Assembly (NCBI GenBank): GCA_033722555.1
Contig: JAWVYS010000013.1
Span: 4,025 to 68,024, forward strand
Origin: Brumimicrobium sp033722555
Lineage (GTDB): Bacteria > Bacteroidota > Bacteroidia > Flavobacteriales_D > Crocinitomicaceae
Direction of reading: 5' to 3'
Length of the DNA: 64,000 nucleotides
This document shows positions 27,878 to 36,818 of the stretch, one piece after another. A program made the translations under genes and the position numbers. Numbering within the stretch: the stretch's first letter is position 1; each line of letters starts with the position of its first letter. The notes below the pieces were generated by a model, which did not search any database, had not been told where the DNA came from, and saw nothing but the letters and a program-made list of their open reading frames with translations.

Positions 27878-28614
27878 TCAATCTTTATTCCATTTTTGTT
27901 AGCCCTGTTTCTTATGTGCTTAAGAATAGCCACAGCATTGGGATGGTCTCCATGGATGCAACACGTTTTTGCAATTAATTTTTTTTTAACCTTTTCAATG
28001 GTAACCACTTTGTTTTCAACACTTATGCTATAGAATTGTTCCCAGGCTTTTTCCGGCTCGTGATGAAGTGCCAGAGGAGATTCTCTTGAAAGAAGCTTCA
28101 AATTTGCCGTATATGCCCTGTCAATAAACGCCTCACTATAGCAATCAAATGTTCTTTCAGCCATTCTAAAAAGAACAGAACCGTAAGGCACGAATAGTAT
28201 TCCCCTAAAACGGAAATCTTTGATTGTGTCAAGAAAAATATCGGCAGTTTTTTTATCACTGGCAGCCTGATGATATAATGCCCCGTGCAGCTTTATGTGA
28301 TTGATATCAATTCCTTCGGAATCTGCAACTTTCAGAAAGGAGTGAAGCTGTTCTCTTAAAGACCGGTGCAGTTCATCAGGACTTATATCAGGTATTTTAC
28401 GACCAAAATGTATCCTATCGGGGTAAGAAGGATGAACCCCGATTTTAACCTGACAATTCTTTGCAAGACGAATAGTTTTCCGGATGGTTTTCTCATTTCC
28501 AGCATGGCCACCGGCCGCAATGTTGCATGAGGAAATAAGGGGCATAAGCGCCTCATCATTAGCGGCGCCCTCACCAAGGTCGCAATTGATGTCCATTACT
28601 TTCATCTCATCCAT
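27874..28614 (-). CDS. pxpA: 5-oxoprolinase subunit PxpA (LamB/YcsF family)
   Basis: The protein has 246 residues with the family start MDINCDLGEGAANDEALMPLI split from CNIAAGGHAGNEKTIRKT, and later IGVHPSYPDR and IKLHGALYHQA. These are the conserved acidic and histidine clusters of the YcsF TIM-like fold. It provides the hydrolytic part of 5-oxoprolinase. The frame opens at 28614; starts at 28605 or 28596 would fit the family N-terminus about as well. This is the first gene of pxpABC; no transporter gene is adjacent. Confidence 0.93.
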   Translation of the reverse strand: MDEMKVMDINCDLGEGAANDEALMPLISSCNIAAGGHAGNEKTIRKTIRLAKNCQVKIGVHPSYPDRIHFGRKIPDISPDELHRSLREQLHSFLKVADSEGIDINHIKLHGALYHQAASDKKTADIFLDTIKDFRFRGILFVPYGSVLFRMAERTFDCYSEAFIDRAYTANLKLLSRESPLALHHEPEKAWEQFYSISVENKVVTIEKVKKKLIAKTCCIHGDHPNAVAILKHIRNRANKNGIKIE

Positions 28615-28744
28615 TCGTATAATATAACGAAATTTATTGAGAACGAAATTATGAGAAGTGAAGGGGGCTCGATCCTTTAATGTTCTTCAGAGCGATTAAA
28701 AGAATTGGAAAAACAGCGGGAATCTTATTTGGGTCATTTAAGTT

Positions 28745-29440
28745 TTACAAACGATTGACCACAGCATCGTGTTTTTCTGAAAGGAACTGATCCAGAAGTT
28801 TGGCCACCTCCTGCGGAGAACGTAATTCGTTGTTTTCTTTCAGTTGAACAAAATGCTGTTTACCCGAGAAATTTCTTTCTTCAGAATTTCTGATACTCTT
28901 TTGCATGTTTGTGTCGACAATACCCGGGGCAATACTGTAAACCCGTGTATTCTTATTTAACTCGTCTATTTCTGCTGCTAAGGTTTGTGCGAACATATCA
29001 ATTGCTGCTTTTGAAGAACAGTAAGCAGCCCAGGACGGAACGGGACGTTGAGCGGCTCCTGAACTTATAAAAACAACAGCGTCTACTTGATCGAACCCCG
29101 CGTGTTGTATTACACAACTCGTAAGAAACTGAGGCGCAACCAGATTAACTAATGCCAGATCTGCGTAATGGGTAAGCGTCTGTTCATTAGACCGTTTGAT
29201 GTCTCCAATAACCCCTGCATTATTAATTAAGGTAACAGGCTTATCCGACTGACTGATATAACTAGCAAGATCTAGATCGTGCATCTGCTGCCTTTCAGTA
29301 AAATCGCACTTTAAAAAGGTGAAATTTTCGTGGCTGATGTCATTTCTACGAGAGATACCGATAACCTTTTCTCCCTTTTCTAAATAATATTCCGCAATGG
29401 CTTTTCCTATTCCTGTTGATGTTCCGGTTATTATATACAT
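28745..29440 (-). CDS. Short-chain dehydrogenase/reductase
   Basis: The protein has 231 residues. The cofactor loop TGTSTGIGKAIAEYY is at 5-19, and NNAG appears in TLINNAGVIG. The catalytic Ser is in VFISSGAAQ and the YxxxK motif is YCSSK (AAYCSSKAAID). The short chain length and the NADP-type ISRR after strand 2 resemble the sepiapterin reductase-like branch. The substrate is unknown. The start overlaps the TrkA-type gene stop by one base (TAATG on the minus strand), so both are probably co-transcribed. Confidence 0.88.
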   Translation of the reverse strand: MYIITGTSTGIGKAIAEYYLEKGEKVIGISRRNDISHENFTFLKCDFTERQQMHDLDLASYISQSDKPVTLINNAGVIGDIKRSNEQTLTHYADLALVNLVAPQFLTSCVIQHAGFDQVDAVVFISSGAAQRPVPSWAAYCSSKAAIDMFAQTLAAEIDELNKNTRVYSIAPGIVDTNMQKSIRNSEERNFSGKQHFVQLKENNELRSPQEVAKLLDQFLSEKHDAVVNRL

Positions 29441-30138
29441 TACATTTCATTTACATCAATAAAACGCTGGACATGTTTTGCGGTTCCAAAAACTACAAGG
29501 GTATCGCGGGATTCTATGATAGTGTCGCTGTTTGGAACTCCGATAACGTGTTGTTCCACTTCATACTGACCTTTTTTCTTGATATCATATTCCCGCTTCA
29601 TTGTAACCAGCGTTAACTGATATTTATTTCTAAAATCTATATCTTCTATGGATCTGTTCAATGTTCCTTTAGGCGGCTTGATTTCTGCGATCTCGTAATC
29701 GTCCGGAAGCTGAAGAAAGGAAAGAATGGATGGGTTGAGTAGTTTTTCTCTGATCACAAAAGCAACCTCATCTTCGGGAGTCAAAATCTCTTTGATACCT
29801 ATTTTCTCCAGTATAAGGCGCTGATCATTACCGCTTGCCCGCGCAATTATTCGCTTTACTCCAAGGTCGAGCAGATGGACCGAAGTCAATACCGTCGCCT
29901 CAAAATTTTCTCCGATTGCCACCACGGCAGCATCCATTTCCTGAATGTTCTGAGAGGCAAGAGCCTTGGAATCAGTTGTGTCCAAGGTGACAGCGAAAGC
30001 GACGTCATCTTTTATGTTTTCTATTTTCTCTTCTGAAACGTCGAAGGCGAAAACCTGAGCACCCCTTTCTGCCAGTCTTAGTGCGATGGTAGAACCATAC
30101 TTTCCAACTCCGATAACTGCAAACTTACTGAATCCCAT
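29440..30138 (-). CDS. TrkA/KtrA family potassium channel regulatory subunit
   Basis: The protein has 232 residues. An RCK_N Rossmann domain (about 1-135) has the NAD/nucleotide loop VIGVGKYG at 8-15 and the acidic FAFDVSEEK. An RCK_C domain (about 145-230) follows. Single-RCK proteins of this size gate KtrB/TrkH potassium uptake at the cytoplasmic face. No membrane subunit lies in the window, so its partner must be elsewhere. It sits 9 bp after the PLP enzyme gene and overlaps the SDR start by one base. Confidence 0.9.
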   Translation of the reverse strand: MGFSKFAVIGVGKYGSTIALRLAERGAQVFAFDVSEEKIENIKDDVAFAVTLDTTDSKALASQNIQEMDAAVVAIGENFEATVLTSVHLLDLGVKRIIARASGNDQRLILEKIGIKEILTPEDEVAFVIREKLLNPSILSFLQLPDDYEIAEIKPPKGTLNRSIEDIDFRNKYQLTLVTMKREYDIKKKGQYEVEQHVIGVPNSDTIIESRDTLVVFGTAKHVQRFIDVNEM

Positions 30139-30147
30139 TTTTTCTAC

Positions 30148-31290
30148 TTATTGAGCCAAGGCTTGTTCTACATCTTTTATTAAATCTTCACTATCTTCAA
30201 TACCCACGCTTAACCGCATTAAAGAATCGACAATTCCTGCTTTTATTCTTTCCGAAGAGGGAATTGCCGCATGGGTCATTGTGGCCGGATGGCTGACGAG
30301 AGACTCTACTCCCCCAAGTGATTCTGCGAGAGAAAAAATTCGAAGCTTTTCCATCACAGTGTTCGCTTCTGAAATATTATTTCCTTTCAGTGAAAAGGAA
30401 ATCATTCCTCCGAATCCACGCATTTGCTTTTTGGCGATAGCATGATTTGGATGTTCTTCCAATCCTGGCCAATAAACATTTTCTACTCGCGGATGAGACT
30501 GAAGGAAGCGCGCCATTTTTTCACCGTTTTCGCAGTGTCGCTGCATTCTTAGATGCAGTGTTTTTATTCCTCTGAGGACAAGAAAACAATCCATAGGAGC
30601 CGGTATTGCTCCCGAACTGTTCTGAATTCGATACATGTCCTGTGCTATTTTTTCGTCTGAAGTAACGAGAGCACCCATAACCACATCTGAATGTCCTCCA
30701 AGATATTTTGTGACGGAGTGCATTACGATATCCGCCCCAAGGTCCAACGGGTTTTGAAGATAGGGAGTAGCAAACGTATTGTCCACTGCCAGGGTTATTT
30801 CGTGATTTTTCGCAATGGCTGCCAACTCGCGAATGTCAATGATTTTCATCATCGGATTTGTAGGGGTTTCGGCCCAGATGAGTCGGGTCTTATCATTCAA
30901 TGTGGATCTTACTTCCGTGAGATCACTCATATCCACAAAGTGAAACTTGATTCCGAACTTCTGAAAAATTCCGGTGAAAATACGATAAGAACCTCCGTAT
31001 AAATCACTTGTAGCGACAACCTCATCTCCCGGACTCAACATTTTCAGCACGCAGTCTACAGCTGCCATTCCGCTTCCGAAACAAACTCCATACTTACCGT
31101 TTTCAAGAGCAGCCAGGGCTTTTTGTAAAGCGTTTCGGGTTGGATTGAGCGTACGTGAATATTGATACCCTTTATGTTCTCCGACTTTTTCCTGTATATA
31201 TGTGGTTGTTTGATAAATAGGCGTCATTATTGCTCCGGTGGCAGGGTCGGGTTCAACCCCTGCATGTATTGCCTTTGTATCGAATTTCAT
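30148..31290 (-). CDS. Cystathionine gamma-synthase / trans-sulfuration PLP enzyme
   Basis: The enzyme has about 380 residues from the start at 31290 (MKFDTKAIHAG, the family N-terminus); an in-frame ATG at 31305 adds five residues. It is a Cys/Met metabolism PLP enzyme: YSRTLNPTR, FGSGMAAVD, the DLYGGSYR substrate loop, and the Schiff-base lysine in SVTKYLGGHSD (K195). Active-site residues fit cystathionine gamma-synthase or cystathionine gamma-lyase, and sequence alone does not separate the two. A well-formed promoter lies upstream. No other methionine or cysteine gene is adjacent. Confidence 0.9.
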   Translation of the reverse strand: MKFDTKAIHAGVEPDPATGAIMTPIYQTTTYIQEKVGEHKGYQYSRTLNPTRNALQKALAALENGKYGVCFGSGMAAVDCVLKMLSPGDEVVATSDLYGGSYRIFTGIFQKFGIKFHFVDMSDLTEVRSTLNDKTRLIWAETPTNPMMKIIDIRELAAIAKNHEITLAVDNTFATPYLQNPLDLGADIVMHSVTKYLGGHSDVVMGALVTSDEKIAQDMYRIQNSSGAIPAPMDCFLVLRGIKTLHLRMQRHCENGEKMARFLQSHPRVENVYWPGLEEHPNHAIAKKQMRGFGGMISFSLKGNNISEANTVMEKLRIFSLAESLGGVESLVSHPATMTHAAIPSSERIKAGIVDSLMRLSVGIEDSEDLIKDVEQALAQ

Positions 31291-31353
31291 GTCTTCTTCG
31301 ATCATAATTTTGACAATTTATTTTCCGAAAATGCCGATTCCTCCATTTCGATA

Positions 31354-31385
31354 CAAATGTAATCCAATAGAAGGACTTTTTCAAT
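31354..31385 (-). promoter_or_regulatory. Bacteroidota-type promoter of the trans-sulfuration gene
   Basis: On the minus strand ATTG (31382-31385) is followed after 20 bp by TACATTTG (31354-31361), an exact TAnnTTTG -7 element. Transcription would start near 31347, giving a leader of about 55 nt. I see no SAM riboswitch fold in the leader. Confidence 0.55.
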
Positions 31386-31458
31386 ATTTGGAACCCGAAC
31401 TTAACAAGGGTTAAATCGTATCTCAGAACAAAAAGAATTCTTCACGAAACTAAAACCT

Positions 31459-31466
31459 TATATTTG
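31459..31466 (+). promoter_or_regulatory. Exact -7 element TATATTTG before the cupin gene
   Basis: TATATTTG matches the Bacteroidota -7 consensus exactly and lies 20 nt before the ATG at 31486. No convincing TTTG is seen at the -33 spacing. Confidence 0.45.
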
Positions 31467-31485
31467 TTAGGCAAACTCATAGATT

Positions 31486-31893
31486 ATGAAGATATTCGGT
31501 TTTTTTGCAAGCCTCTTGTTTTTGATCTTTCATTTCACTTCCCTTGGACAGGATTTGAAGAATATTAAAGAAAAACTACCTGATGCAGAGTATGAAAACA
31601 TTCTCGTGGTTAAACTGGACGGTGATGAACGATGCACACAATTTTTGATCTGGGTGAAAGACACCGTCAGAACACATAAACACGCTGTGCACAGTGAGTC
31701 AATTTACGTTCTTGAAGGGGAAGGTATTTTTTATTTCAACAATGAGGTTAAAAAGATCAGGGAAGGAGACTTTGTTTTTATTCCCGCAAACACCTGGCAC
31801 TCAGTAAAAGTCACTTCCGAAGTGCCCCTGAAAGTCCTCTCCAATCAGTCGCCTGAATTCAAAGGCGAGGACAGAATTTTTCCGGATGAATGA
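31486..31893 (+). CDS. Small exported cupin-domain protein
   Basis: The protein has 135 residues. A signal peptide (about 1-22, ending SLGQ) means it is exported to the periplasm or beyond. A single cupin domain follows, with motif 1 HKHAVHSESIYVLEGEG carrying the metal-binding His and Glu, and motif 2 GDFVFIPANTWHSV carrying the last His. The metal set (His, His, Glu, His) looks complete. Such lone cupins may be sugar or metal sensors, or dioxygenase-like enzymes; no function can be assigned. It lies 57 bp upstream of a sensor kinase on the same strand. Confidence 0.82.
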   Translation: MKIFGFFASLLFLIFHFTSLGQDLKNIKEKLPDAEYENILVVKLDGDERCTQFLIWVKDTVRTHKHAVHSESIYVLEGEGIFYFNNEVKKIREGDFVFIPANTWHSVKVTSEVPLKVLSNQSPEFKGEDRIFPDE

Positions 31894-31949
31894 GTGTCTG
31901 TTAGATTATCCCGAAGAAATTTCTAACTTTCCGGGGATATTTTACAGGA

Positions 31950-33167
31950 ATGATCAGGTTTTTAAAAGTCCCCCGAACAGAGTTAATCGATTTTTACGAT
32001 AAGGCCCGATTTGCTTTAACCTGGCGTATAGCCATTCTTTTTGCTGTTGCTACAACTTTGTTAACGGTAGCTACCTATATTGGTGACGATCGTTTTTTTG
32101 AGTATTATTTAGCCGTGGTATCACTGCTTGTTATCAGTATTCTTTATATGTATAAAACCCACACTTATCGAGCCGTGTGTGTATTTATAACCTTTGGAAT
32201 CAGTGTAATCATTATTATTTCCGTCTTAACGGTGAATGATGCCCTCCATATTATGGAGGCACTCTGGATGACCATCGTAATTTTGCTTTCCTTCTTCACA
32301 CTGGGAAGAAAGTGGGCCACATTTTACCTCGTTCTCAACGCTGTTCTTTACGGTGTTTATTTCAATTTTTTCTTTACATATTCCCTGGAATCAAGGGTTG
32401 TAATGACGAGGTTGCACACCGCTCTGATCACCCTTGAGTTCGCATTCGCCATGTTCCTAATCGGCTACATAATGTATCAGTTTGGATTGGTGAATAATTA
32501 TGCTGAAAAATTAAAAAAGGAAACATTCAAGGCTCTTGAATCGGAGAAAAGAGTGGTTGAGATGCAAAACAAAGAGAAAACCGCCCTTCTTCAGGAAATT
32601 CACCACCGGGTAAAAAATAACCTTCAGGTAATAATCAGTCTTCTGAGAATACAGGCAAATGAACTTAAATCTCCGGAATCTCAACAAAGTTTCAATGATG
32701 CGATAAGCAGGATCATGACAATGTCTCTTATTCATCAAAAAATGTATGAAAAGGAGTCTCTTGCCAATATTCAGATTGAGGATTATCTGAATCAGCTGAT
32801 TGGAGACATCCTCGAAACGAGCGTAACAAGAGGAAATGTAGAGTTTAAGGTCAGTTCAGACATCACTAATGTAGGATCGAAAGCAATTGTACCACTCGCT
32901 TTAATCATCAATGAACTTGTATCGAACTCGATTAAACATGCTTTTGAGGGCGATGGTAAAATATCGTTGAAAATTCAAGCCGCCGGAGAGGAGCATCTGG
33001 AAATGTTCTATTCAGATAACGGAACATGGAAAGAACAGAAGTTAGAAACCTCCCTCGGTCTTCAGCTCATAGAAGCTTTTACCGAACAAATGGAAGGAAG
33101 TTTTAAGACTGAAATTGATGAGGCAGGAACGCATTACTATTTTAGTTTAAAGAACGTCGATCAGTAG
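31950..33167 (+). CDS. Membrane sensor histidine kinase, HisKA_2 type
   Basis: The protein has 405 residues. About six membrane helices span residues 24-178. A coiled linker (about 180-215) leads to the dimerisation/phosphoacceptor box EIHHRVKNNLQ, with H218 the likely phosphorylated residue, and then a HATPase_c domain with N-box NELVSNSIKHAF. HisKA_2 kinases often work with CheY-like or output-diverse regulators rather than OmpR types. The C-terminal ATPase domain looks short. No response regulator is adjacent. A MATE exporter follows 53 bp downstream. Confidence 0.9.
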   Translation: MIRFLKVPRTELIDFYDKARFALTWRIAILFAVATTLLTVATYIGDDRFFEYYLAVVSLLVISILYMYKTHTYRAVCVFITFGISVIIIISVLTVNDALHIMEALWMTIVILLSFFTLGRKWATFYLVLNAVLYGVYFNFFFTYSLESRVVMTRLHTALITLEFAFAMFLIGYIMYQFGLVNNYAEKLKKETFKALESEKRVVEMQNKEKTALLQEIHHRVKNNLQVIISLLRIQANELKSPESQQSFNDAISRIMTMSLIHQKMYEKESLANIQIEDYLNQLIGDILETSVTRGNVEFKVSSDITNVGSKAIVPLALIINELVSNSIKHAFEGDGKISLKIQAAGEEHLEMFYSDNGTWKEQKLETSLGLQLIEAFTEQMEGSFKTEIDEAGTHYYFSLKNVDQ

Positions 33168-33220
33168 AATATTCAGATACTGATCCAACAAATGAAGCTT
33201 GATCTTGTTAATTGACGTAA

Positions 33221-34594
33221 ATGAAATCCACGGATAAATTTGGCACTGCTCCTTTGGGCGGTCTGTTAAGAGAGCAGGCTTTTCCGGCGTCGGTCGGAAT
33301 TCTTGTTATGTCTATTTATTCGATCGTTGATACTATTTTCGTGGGTCGTTTTGTAGGTGCCGCCGGAATCGGTGCAATCACAGTTGTTTTACCAATTACC
33401 TTTCTTATTTCAAGCCTTGGTATGGCTATCGGAGTAGGTGGCGCTTCGGTACTTTCACGATCACTCGGTGGCAAGGAAAATAATAAAGCCTATGCTACTT
33501 TTGGTAATCAGGTTATTATGACCATTTTGCTTGCGGTAACTTTTGTGATAGTTGGCTGGTTTTTTATGGATGAGGTGATCACCCTTTTCGGCGGGAGAGG
33601 GGAGGTAAGACAACCGGCCAAAGAATATTTCGGCATTGTACTCATAGGAGTTCCATTTCTGGCATGGGCCATGATGAGTAATAATGTTATTCGTTCTGAA
33701 GGATTTCCCCGGGTTGCCATGTTTGCCATGATTGTTCCTGCGATCGCAAATCTTATCCTCGACCCCATTTTTATCATAGCATTCGATATGGGAATGAAAG
33801 GAGCGGCATGGGCTACAACACTTTCATATATGGCAAGCGCCACTTTTACCCTGCTGCATTTTTCGAAGGGACGATCCCAGTTAAAACTGTCTAAAAAATA
33901 TTTGAAGCCCGATCTTAAAATAATGGGAGAGATAAGCGCCCTGGGCGCGGTTACACTAGCACGTCAAGGGGTGATCAGTGTGCTGGCTACCGTGTTAAAC
34001 AATTCCCTTTACTTTTATGGCGGAGAATCAGGGCTTTCTGTATACGGCATTGTAAACAGGGTACTGATGTTTGCAAATTTCCCGGTACTCGGAATCACAC
34101 AGGGATTTGTCCCCATCGTAGGTTATAACTATGGTGCCAGGTTGAAGGAGCGTGTCAAAAAAATCGTTAAGATCTCTGTTGTGAGTGCAACTGCTTTCTC
34201 TCTGATAATCTTTGTTCTCTTGATGATATTTGCAAGAGATATTGCTCAGTTATTTACTACCAACAGTTTGCTTGTAGACCAGACAGCCCCCGTTATCAGG
34301 ACTGTATTTCTTGCAACTCCATTACTCGCAGTAAGTTTAATAATCAGCGCATATTTTCAGGCGATAGGTAAAGCGATTCCCGCGCTTATTCTGGCTTTAA
34401 CCAAGCAGGGGATATTTCTAATTCCCCTGGTTCTGATTATGCCTGTTTATTTTGGAATTGAAGGAATCTGGATCTCTTTTCCTATTGCAGATGTTGGAGC
34501 GGCCCTTGTCAGTTTTATATATTATAAAGCTACAAAGACGAAATATCCTTCGAAAAAAATCAAAGCCTCAAAGCCTCAAATCACTGTGGAATAG
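33221..34594 (+). CDS. MATE family multidrug/sodium efflux transporter
   Basis: The protein has 457 residues with 12 predicted membrane helices in two pseudo-repeats. The first includes MSIYSIVDTIFVGRFVGAAGIGA, with the aspartate that is conserved in helix 1 of NorM/DinF-type transporters. The second includes LGITQGFVPIVGYNYGAR. Family members export cationic drugs or metabolites using sodium or proton gradients. It follows the sensor kinase on the same strand and may be co-transcribed with it. The C-terminus is basic. Substrate is unknown. Confidence 0.93.
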   Translation: MKSTDKFGTAPLGGLLREQAFPASVGILVMSIYSIVDTIFVGRFVGAAGIGAITVVLPITFLISSLGMAIGVGGASVLSRSLGGKENNKAYATFGNQVIMTILLAVTFVIVGWFFMDEVITLFGGRGEVRQPAKEYFGIVLIGVPFLAWAMMSNNVIRSEGFPRVAMFAMIVPAIANLILDPIFIIAFDMGMKGAAWATTLSYMASATFTLLHFSKGRSQLKLSKKYLKPDLKIMGEISALGAVTLARQGVISVLATVLNNSLYFYGGESGLSVYGIVNRVLMFANFPVLGITQGFVPIVGYNYGARLKERVKKIVKISVVSATAFSLIIFVLLMIFARDIAQLFTTNSLLVDQTAPVIRTVFLATPLLAVSLIISAYFQAIGKAIPALILALTKQGIFLIPLVLIMPVYFGIEGIWISFPIADVGAALVSFIYYKATKTKYPSKKIKASKPQITVE

Positions 34595-34599
34595 ATTGA

Positions 34600-35373
34600 T
34601 TATTTACTTTTAAATGCGTTGATAGCATTTACGGTAAATTCAGAGAGAACGAGCTCTCCGCTCATCGCTGCTCTTTCCTCCAAAAGCTGATCCCAATTTT
34701 CTGTTCCCTGCCAGAATACTTTTTTAAGCAAACGCATTGCCTCAGGATTCGAGCGAGCTAACTTTTCAGCGATGGCCGCCACGTCTTCATCCATTTCTTC
34801 AATGGATTCGAAAACATCTGCATACAGCCCTTTTTCTTTTGCCCAGTCGGCACTTCTCCAGTCGGTCGCATTTATAGCTAACTGACTCATGGCTGATGTT
34901 CCAATTTTTCTTTCAACTGCCGGACCAACAACAAACGGACCGATACCAATAGCAAGTTCTGAAAGTTTCACATCGGCATAACGGGTTGCATAACAGTAGT
35001 CAACCGCACTCGCAAGTCCAACACCACCGCCAACTGCCTTCCCCTGTACCCTGCCTATAATGAATTTAGGACACTTCCGGCATGCGTTGATCACGTTGGC
35101 AAAACCCATGAAAAACTTCTTGCCGGTCTCAAGGTCTTTGATAGATATTAATTCGTCAAAACTTGCTCCGGCACAAAAGGCTCTGTCACCTTCGGATTTC
35201 AATACGATTACCCGGGCTTCTTTGTTATTGCCCAATTCTTTGATAGTATCGGCTAGTTTTTGTAAAACCCTTCCCGGTAATGAGTTGCTCAAAGGATGGT
35301 GAAATATAACTGTCGCAATCCCTAATTTATCTATGGAATAATTTACATCACCCTGATTAACCGCGTCTGACAT
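34600..35373 (-). CDS. Enoyl-CoA hydratase/isomerase family protein
   Basis: The protein has 257 residues with a crotonase fold. The oxyanion-hole segments are RAFCAGASFDEL and GKAVGGGVGLASAVDYC, and the ELAIGIGPFVVG segment is in the catalytic position. The C-terminal helices include SNPEAMRLLKKVF. In the first catalytic position the pattern differs from classical enoyl-CoA hydratases, so isomerase or methylglutaconyl-CoA hydratase activity is possible. It acts on acyl-CoA in the cytoplasm, in fatty acid or branched-chain amino acid breakdown. It is divergent from hemA and stands alone. Confidence 0.9.
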   Translation of the reverse strand: MSDAVNQGDVNYSIDKLGIATVIFHHPLSNSLPGRVLQKLADTIKELGNNKEARVIVLKSEGDRAFCAGASFDELISIKDLETGKKFFMGFANVINACRKCPKFIIGRVQGKAVGGGVGLASAVDYCYATRYADVKLSELAIGIGPFVVGPAVERKIGTSAMSQLAINATDWRSADWAKEKGLYADVFESIEEMDEDVAAIAEKLARSNPEAMRLLKKVFWQGTENWDQLLEERAAMSGELVLSEFTVNAINAFKSK

Positions 35374-35399
35374 AGTTTTTTGTTTTTGTTTGACTTTCT

Positions 35400-35407
35400 C
35401 AAAAGTA
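35400..35407 (-). promoter_or_regulatory. Exact -7 element TACTTTTG for the enoyl-CoA hydratase gene
   Basis: Minus-strand TACTTTTG, in the same TATACTTTTGA context as the protease promoter at 46550. It lies 27 nt upstream of the start at 35373. A TTTG at -33 is not evident. Confidence 0.45.
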
Positions 35408-35496
35408 TAAATTTGATCTTAATGAGAAGTGTTTTCTGGGTAAAAATCAAAGAACAGTCATTCGGGATAAATTAATATGTGAATATTTCGAGAGCC

Positions 35497-35517
35497 TATT
35501 TAGATAAAATCTAAATA
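35497..35517. promoter_or_regulatory. 9-bp-arm palindrome upstream of hemA
   Basis: TATTTAGAT and ATCTAAATA form perfect arms around AAA. The site lies 78 bp before the hemA start and 124 bp before the divergent hydratase start, so it may be an operator for either. It does not match the Fur, PerR or NrdR boxes I know. The arms are too AT-rich, and followed by no T-tract, for a terminator. Confidence 0.45.
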
Positions 35518-35594
35518 ACAAGGGATGACAATTCCATGACAATAAAAAGTGTGCTTTTCCTCAAATTTGCACTGTAAAAACGGGGATTTTATAC

Positions 35595-36818
35595 GTGGAC
35601 GAAATTCATATATTTGCTTTTACGCATAGACAACTTGAGGTTAATCAGATTGGATGGCTTCATATAGCCCCTGATAATCAGAAAGAGCGACTTTCCGAAC
35701 TGAAAGCCCGAATGGGTATTTCCGAACTCATGTTTCTGTCTACTTGTAACCGGGTTGAATTCGTGATTTGCTCCGAACGGGTTATTGACGTTCCCGAAAT
35801 TAAAAAGATCCTTGGTTTCTTGTATCCTGAATTTAATGAGGAAAAGATCAGCCTTTTTGCTAATGCCGCTGAATATTTTAACGGTAAAGACGCGGTTGAG
35901 CACCTCATAAAGGTTACCTCGTCAGTAGATTCAATGATCATTGGTGAACGTGAAATAATTACTCAGGTTAGAAAAGCTTTTCAGTTGTGTAAAGGATTCG
36001 GAATTACGGGAGACACCATAAGACTGCTTATACGACACACAATTGAAACTGCCAAAAAGATCTATACTGAAACGAACATTGCACAGCGGCCGGTGTCGGT
36101 TGTTTCTCTGGCTTATCATACACTCAGAAGAAGAGACGTTTCGCTCGATGCCCGAGTGGTTGTTATAGGCGCCGGAATCACGAATACCAATATGTGCCGT
36201 TTTCTAAAAAAACATGGGTTTCAGAATTTCTCAGTGTTCAATCGAAGTGCAGAAAGAGCTGAACGCTTGGCAGAAAATGTGGGTGGAAGAGCCTTTTCAC
36301 TGAATGATCTACATACCTTTCAGAAAGGGTTTGATGTGCTAATTACCTGTACAGGATCGGAGTCGAGCATAATCACTGAGGAGATTTATAATCAGCTACT
36401 AAACAACGACAAAAGCAATAAGATAATTATAGATCTGGCCATCCCGAGCGACCTTGATGAGAATTTGCTCAAGAGTCATTCTATTGATTATATATCCGTA
36501 AATTATTTACAGCAGATATCTTCAAAAAATTTGCAACAGAGAGCCCGTGAGATAATTCACGTTGAAGAAATCATTACTGATTCGGTAAAGATTTTTGAAG
36601 AGATGTTCAGAGAAAGGCAGATAGAACTTGCAATGAAGGAGGTTCCTGCGAAGGTAAAGGAAATTAAATCCATTGCCCTCGAAAGAATTTTTGCGAAGGA
36701 AATGGAAATGATGGATGAACATTCCAAGGAAACGGTTCAGAAAATAATCGATTATCTCGAGAAAAAGTACATCAGTGTACCTATGAAAATGGCCAAAGAA
36801 ATATTGTTGAAGAAATGA
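35595..36818 (+). CDS. hemA: Glutamyl-tRNA reductase
   Basis: The protein has 407 residues and starts with GTG at 35595. The catalytic cysteine is C51 in STCNRVE. A MIIGEREIITQVRKAF segment follows, and the NADPH domain has VVIGAGITN (about 190-198). A C-terminal helical dimerisation domain completes the family layout. It reduces glutamyl-tRNA to glutamate-1-semialdehyde, the first committed step of C5-pathway tetrapyrrole synthesis. It heads hemA-hemC-hemD; its stop overlaps the hemC start by 4 bp. A CAAATTTG upstream is a near match to the -7 consensus, and a palindrome lies further upstream. Confidence 0.96.
   Translation: MDEIHIFAFTHRQLEVNQIGWLHIAPDNQKERLSELKARMGISELMFLSTCNRVEFVICSERVIDVPEIKKILGFLYPEFNEEKISLFANAAEYFNGKDAVEHLIKVTSSVDSMIIGEREIITQVRKAFQLCKGFGITGDTIRLLIRHTIETAKKIYTETNIAQRPVSVVSLAYHTLRRRDVSLDARVVVIGAGITNTNMCRFLKKHGFQNFSVFNRSAERAERLAENVGGRAFSLNDLHTFQKGFDVLITCTGSESSIITEEIYNQLLNNDKSNKIIIDLAIPSDLDENLLKSHSIDYISVNYLQQISSKNLQQRAREIIHVEEIITDSVKIFEEMFRERQIELAMKEVPAKVKEIKSIALERIFAKEMEMMDEHSKETVQKIIDYLEKKYISVPMKMAKEILLKK

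Noticed and set aside
31306..31353. SAM riboswitch in the leader of the trans-sulfuration enzyme
   Set aside because: The predicted leader is only about 55 nt and I could find no paired helices fitting a SAM-binding aptamer.
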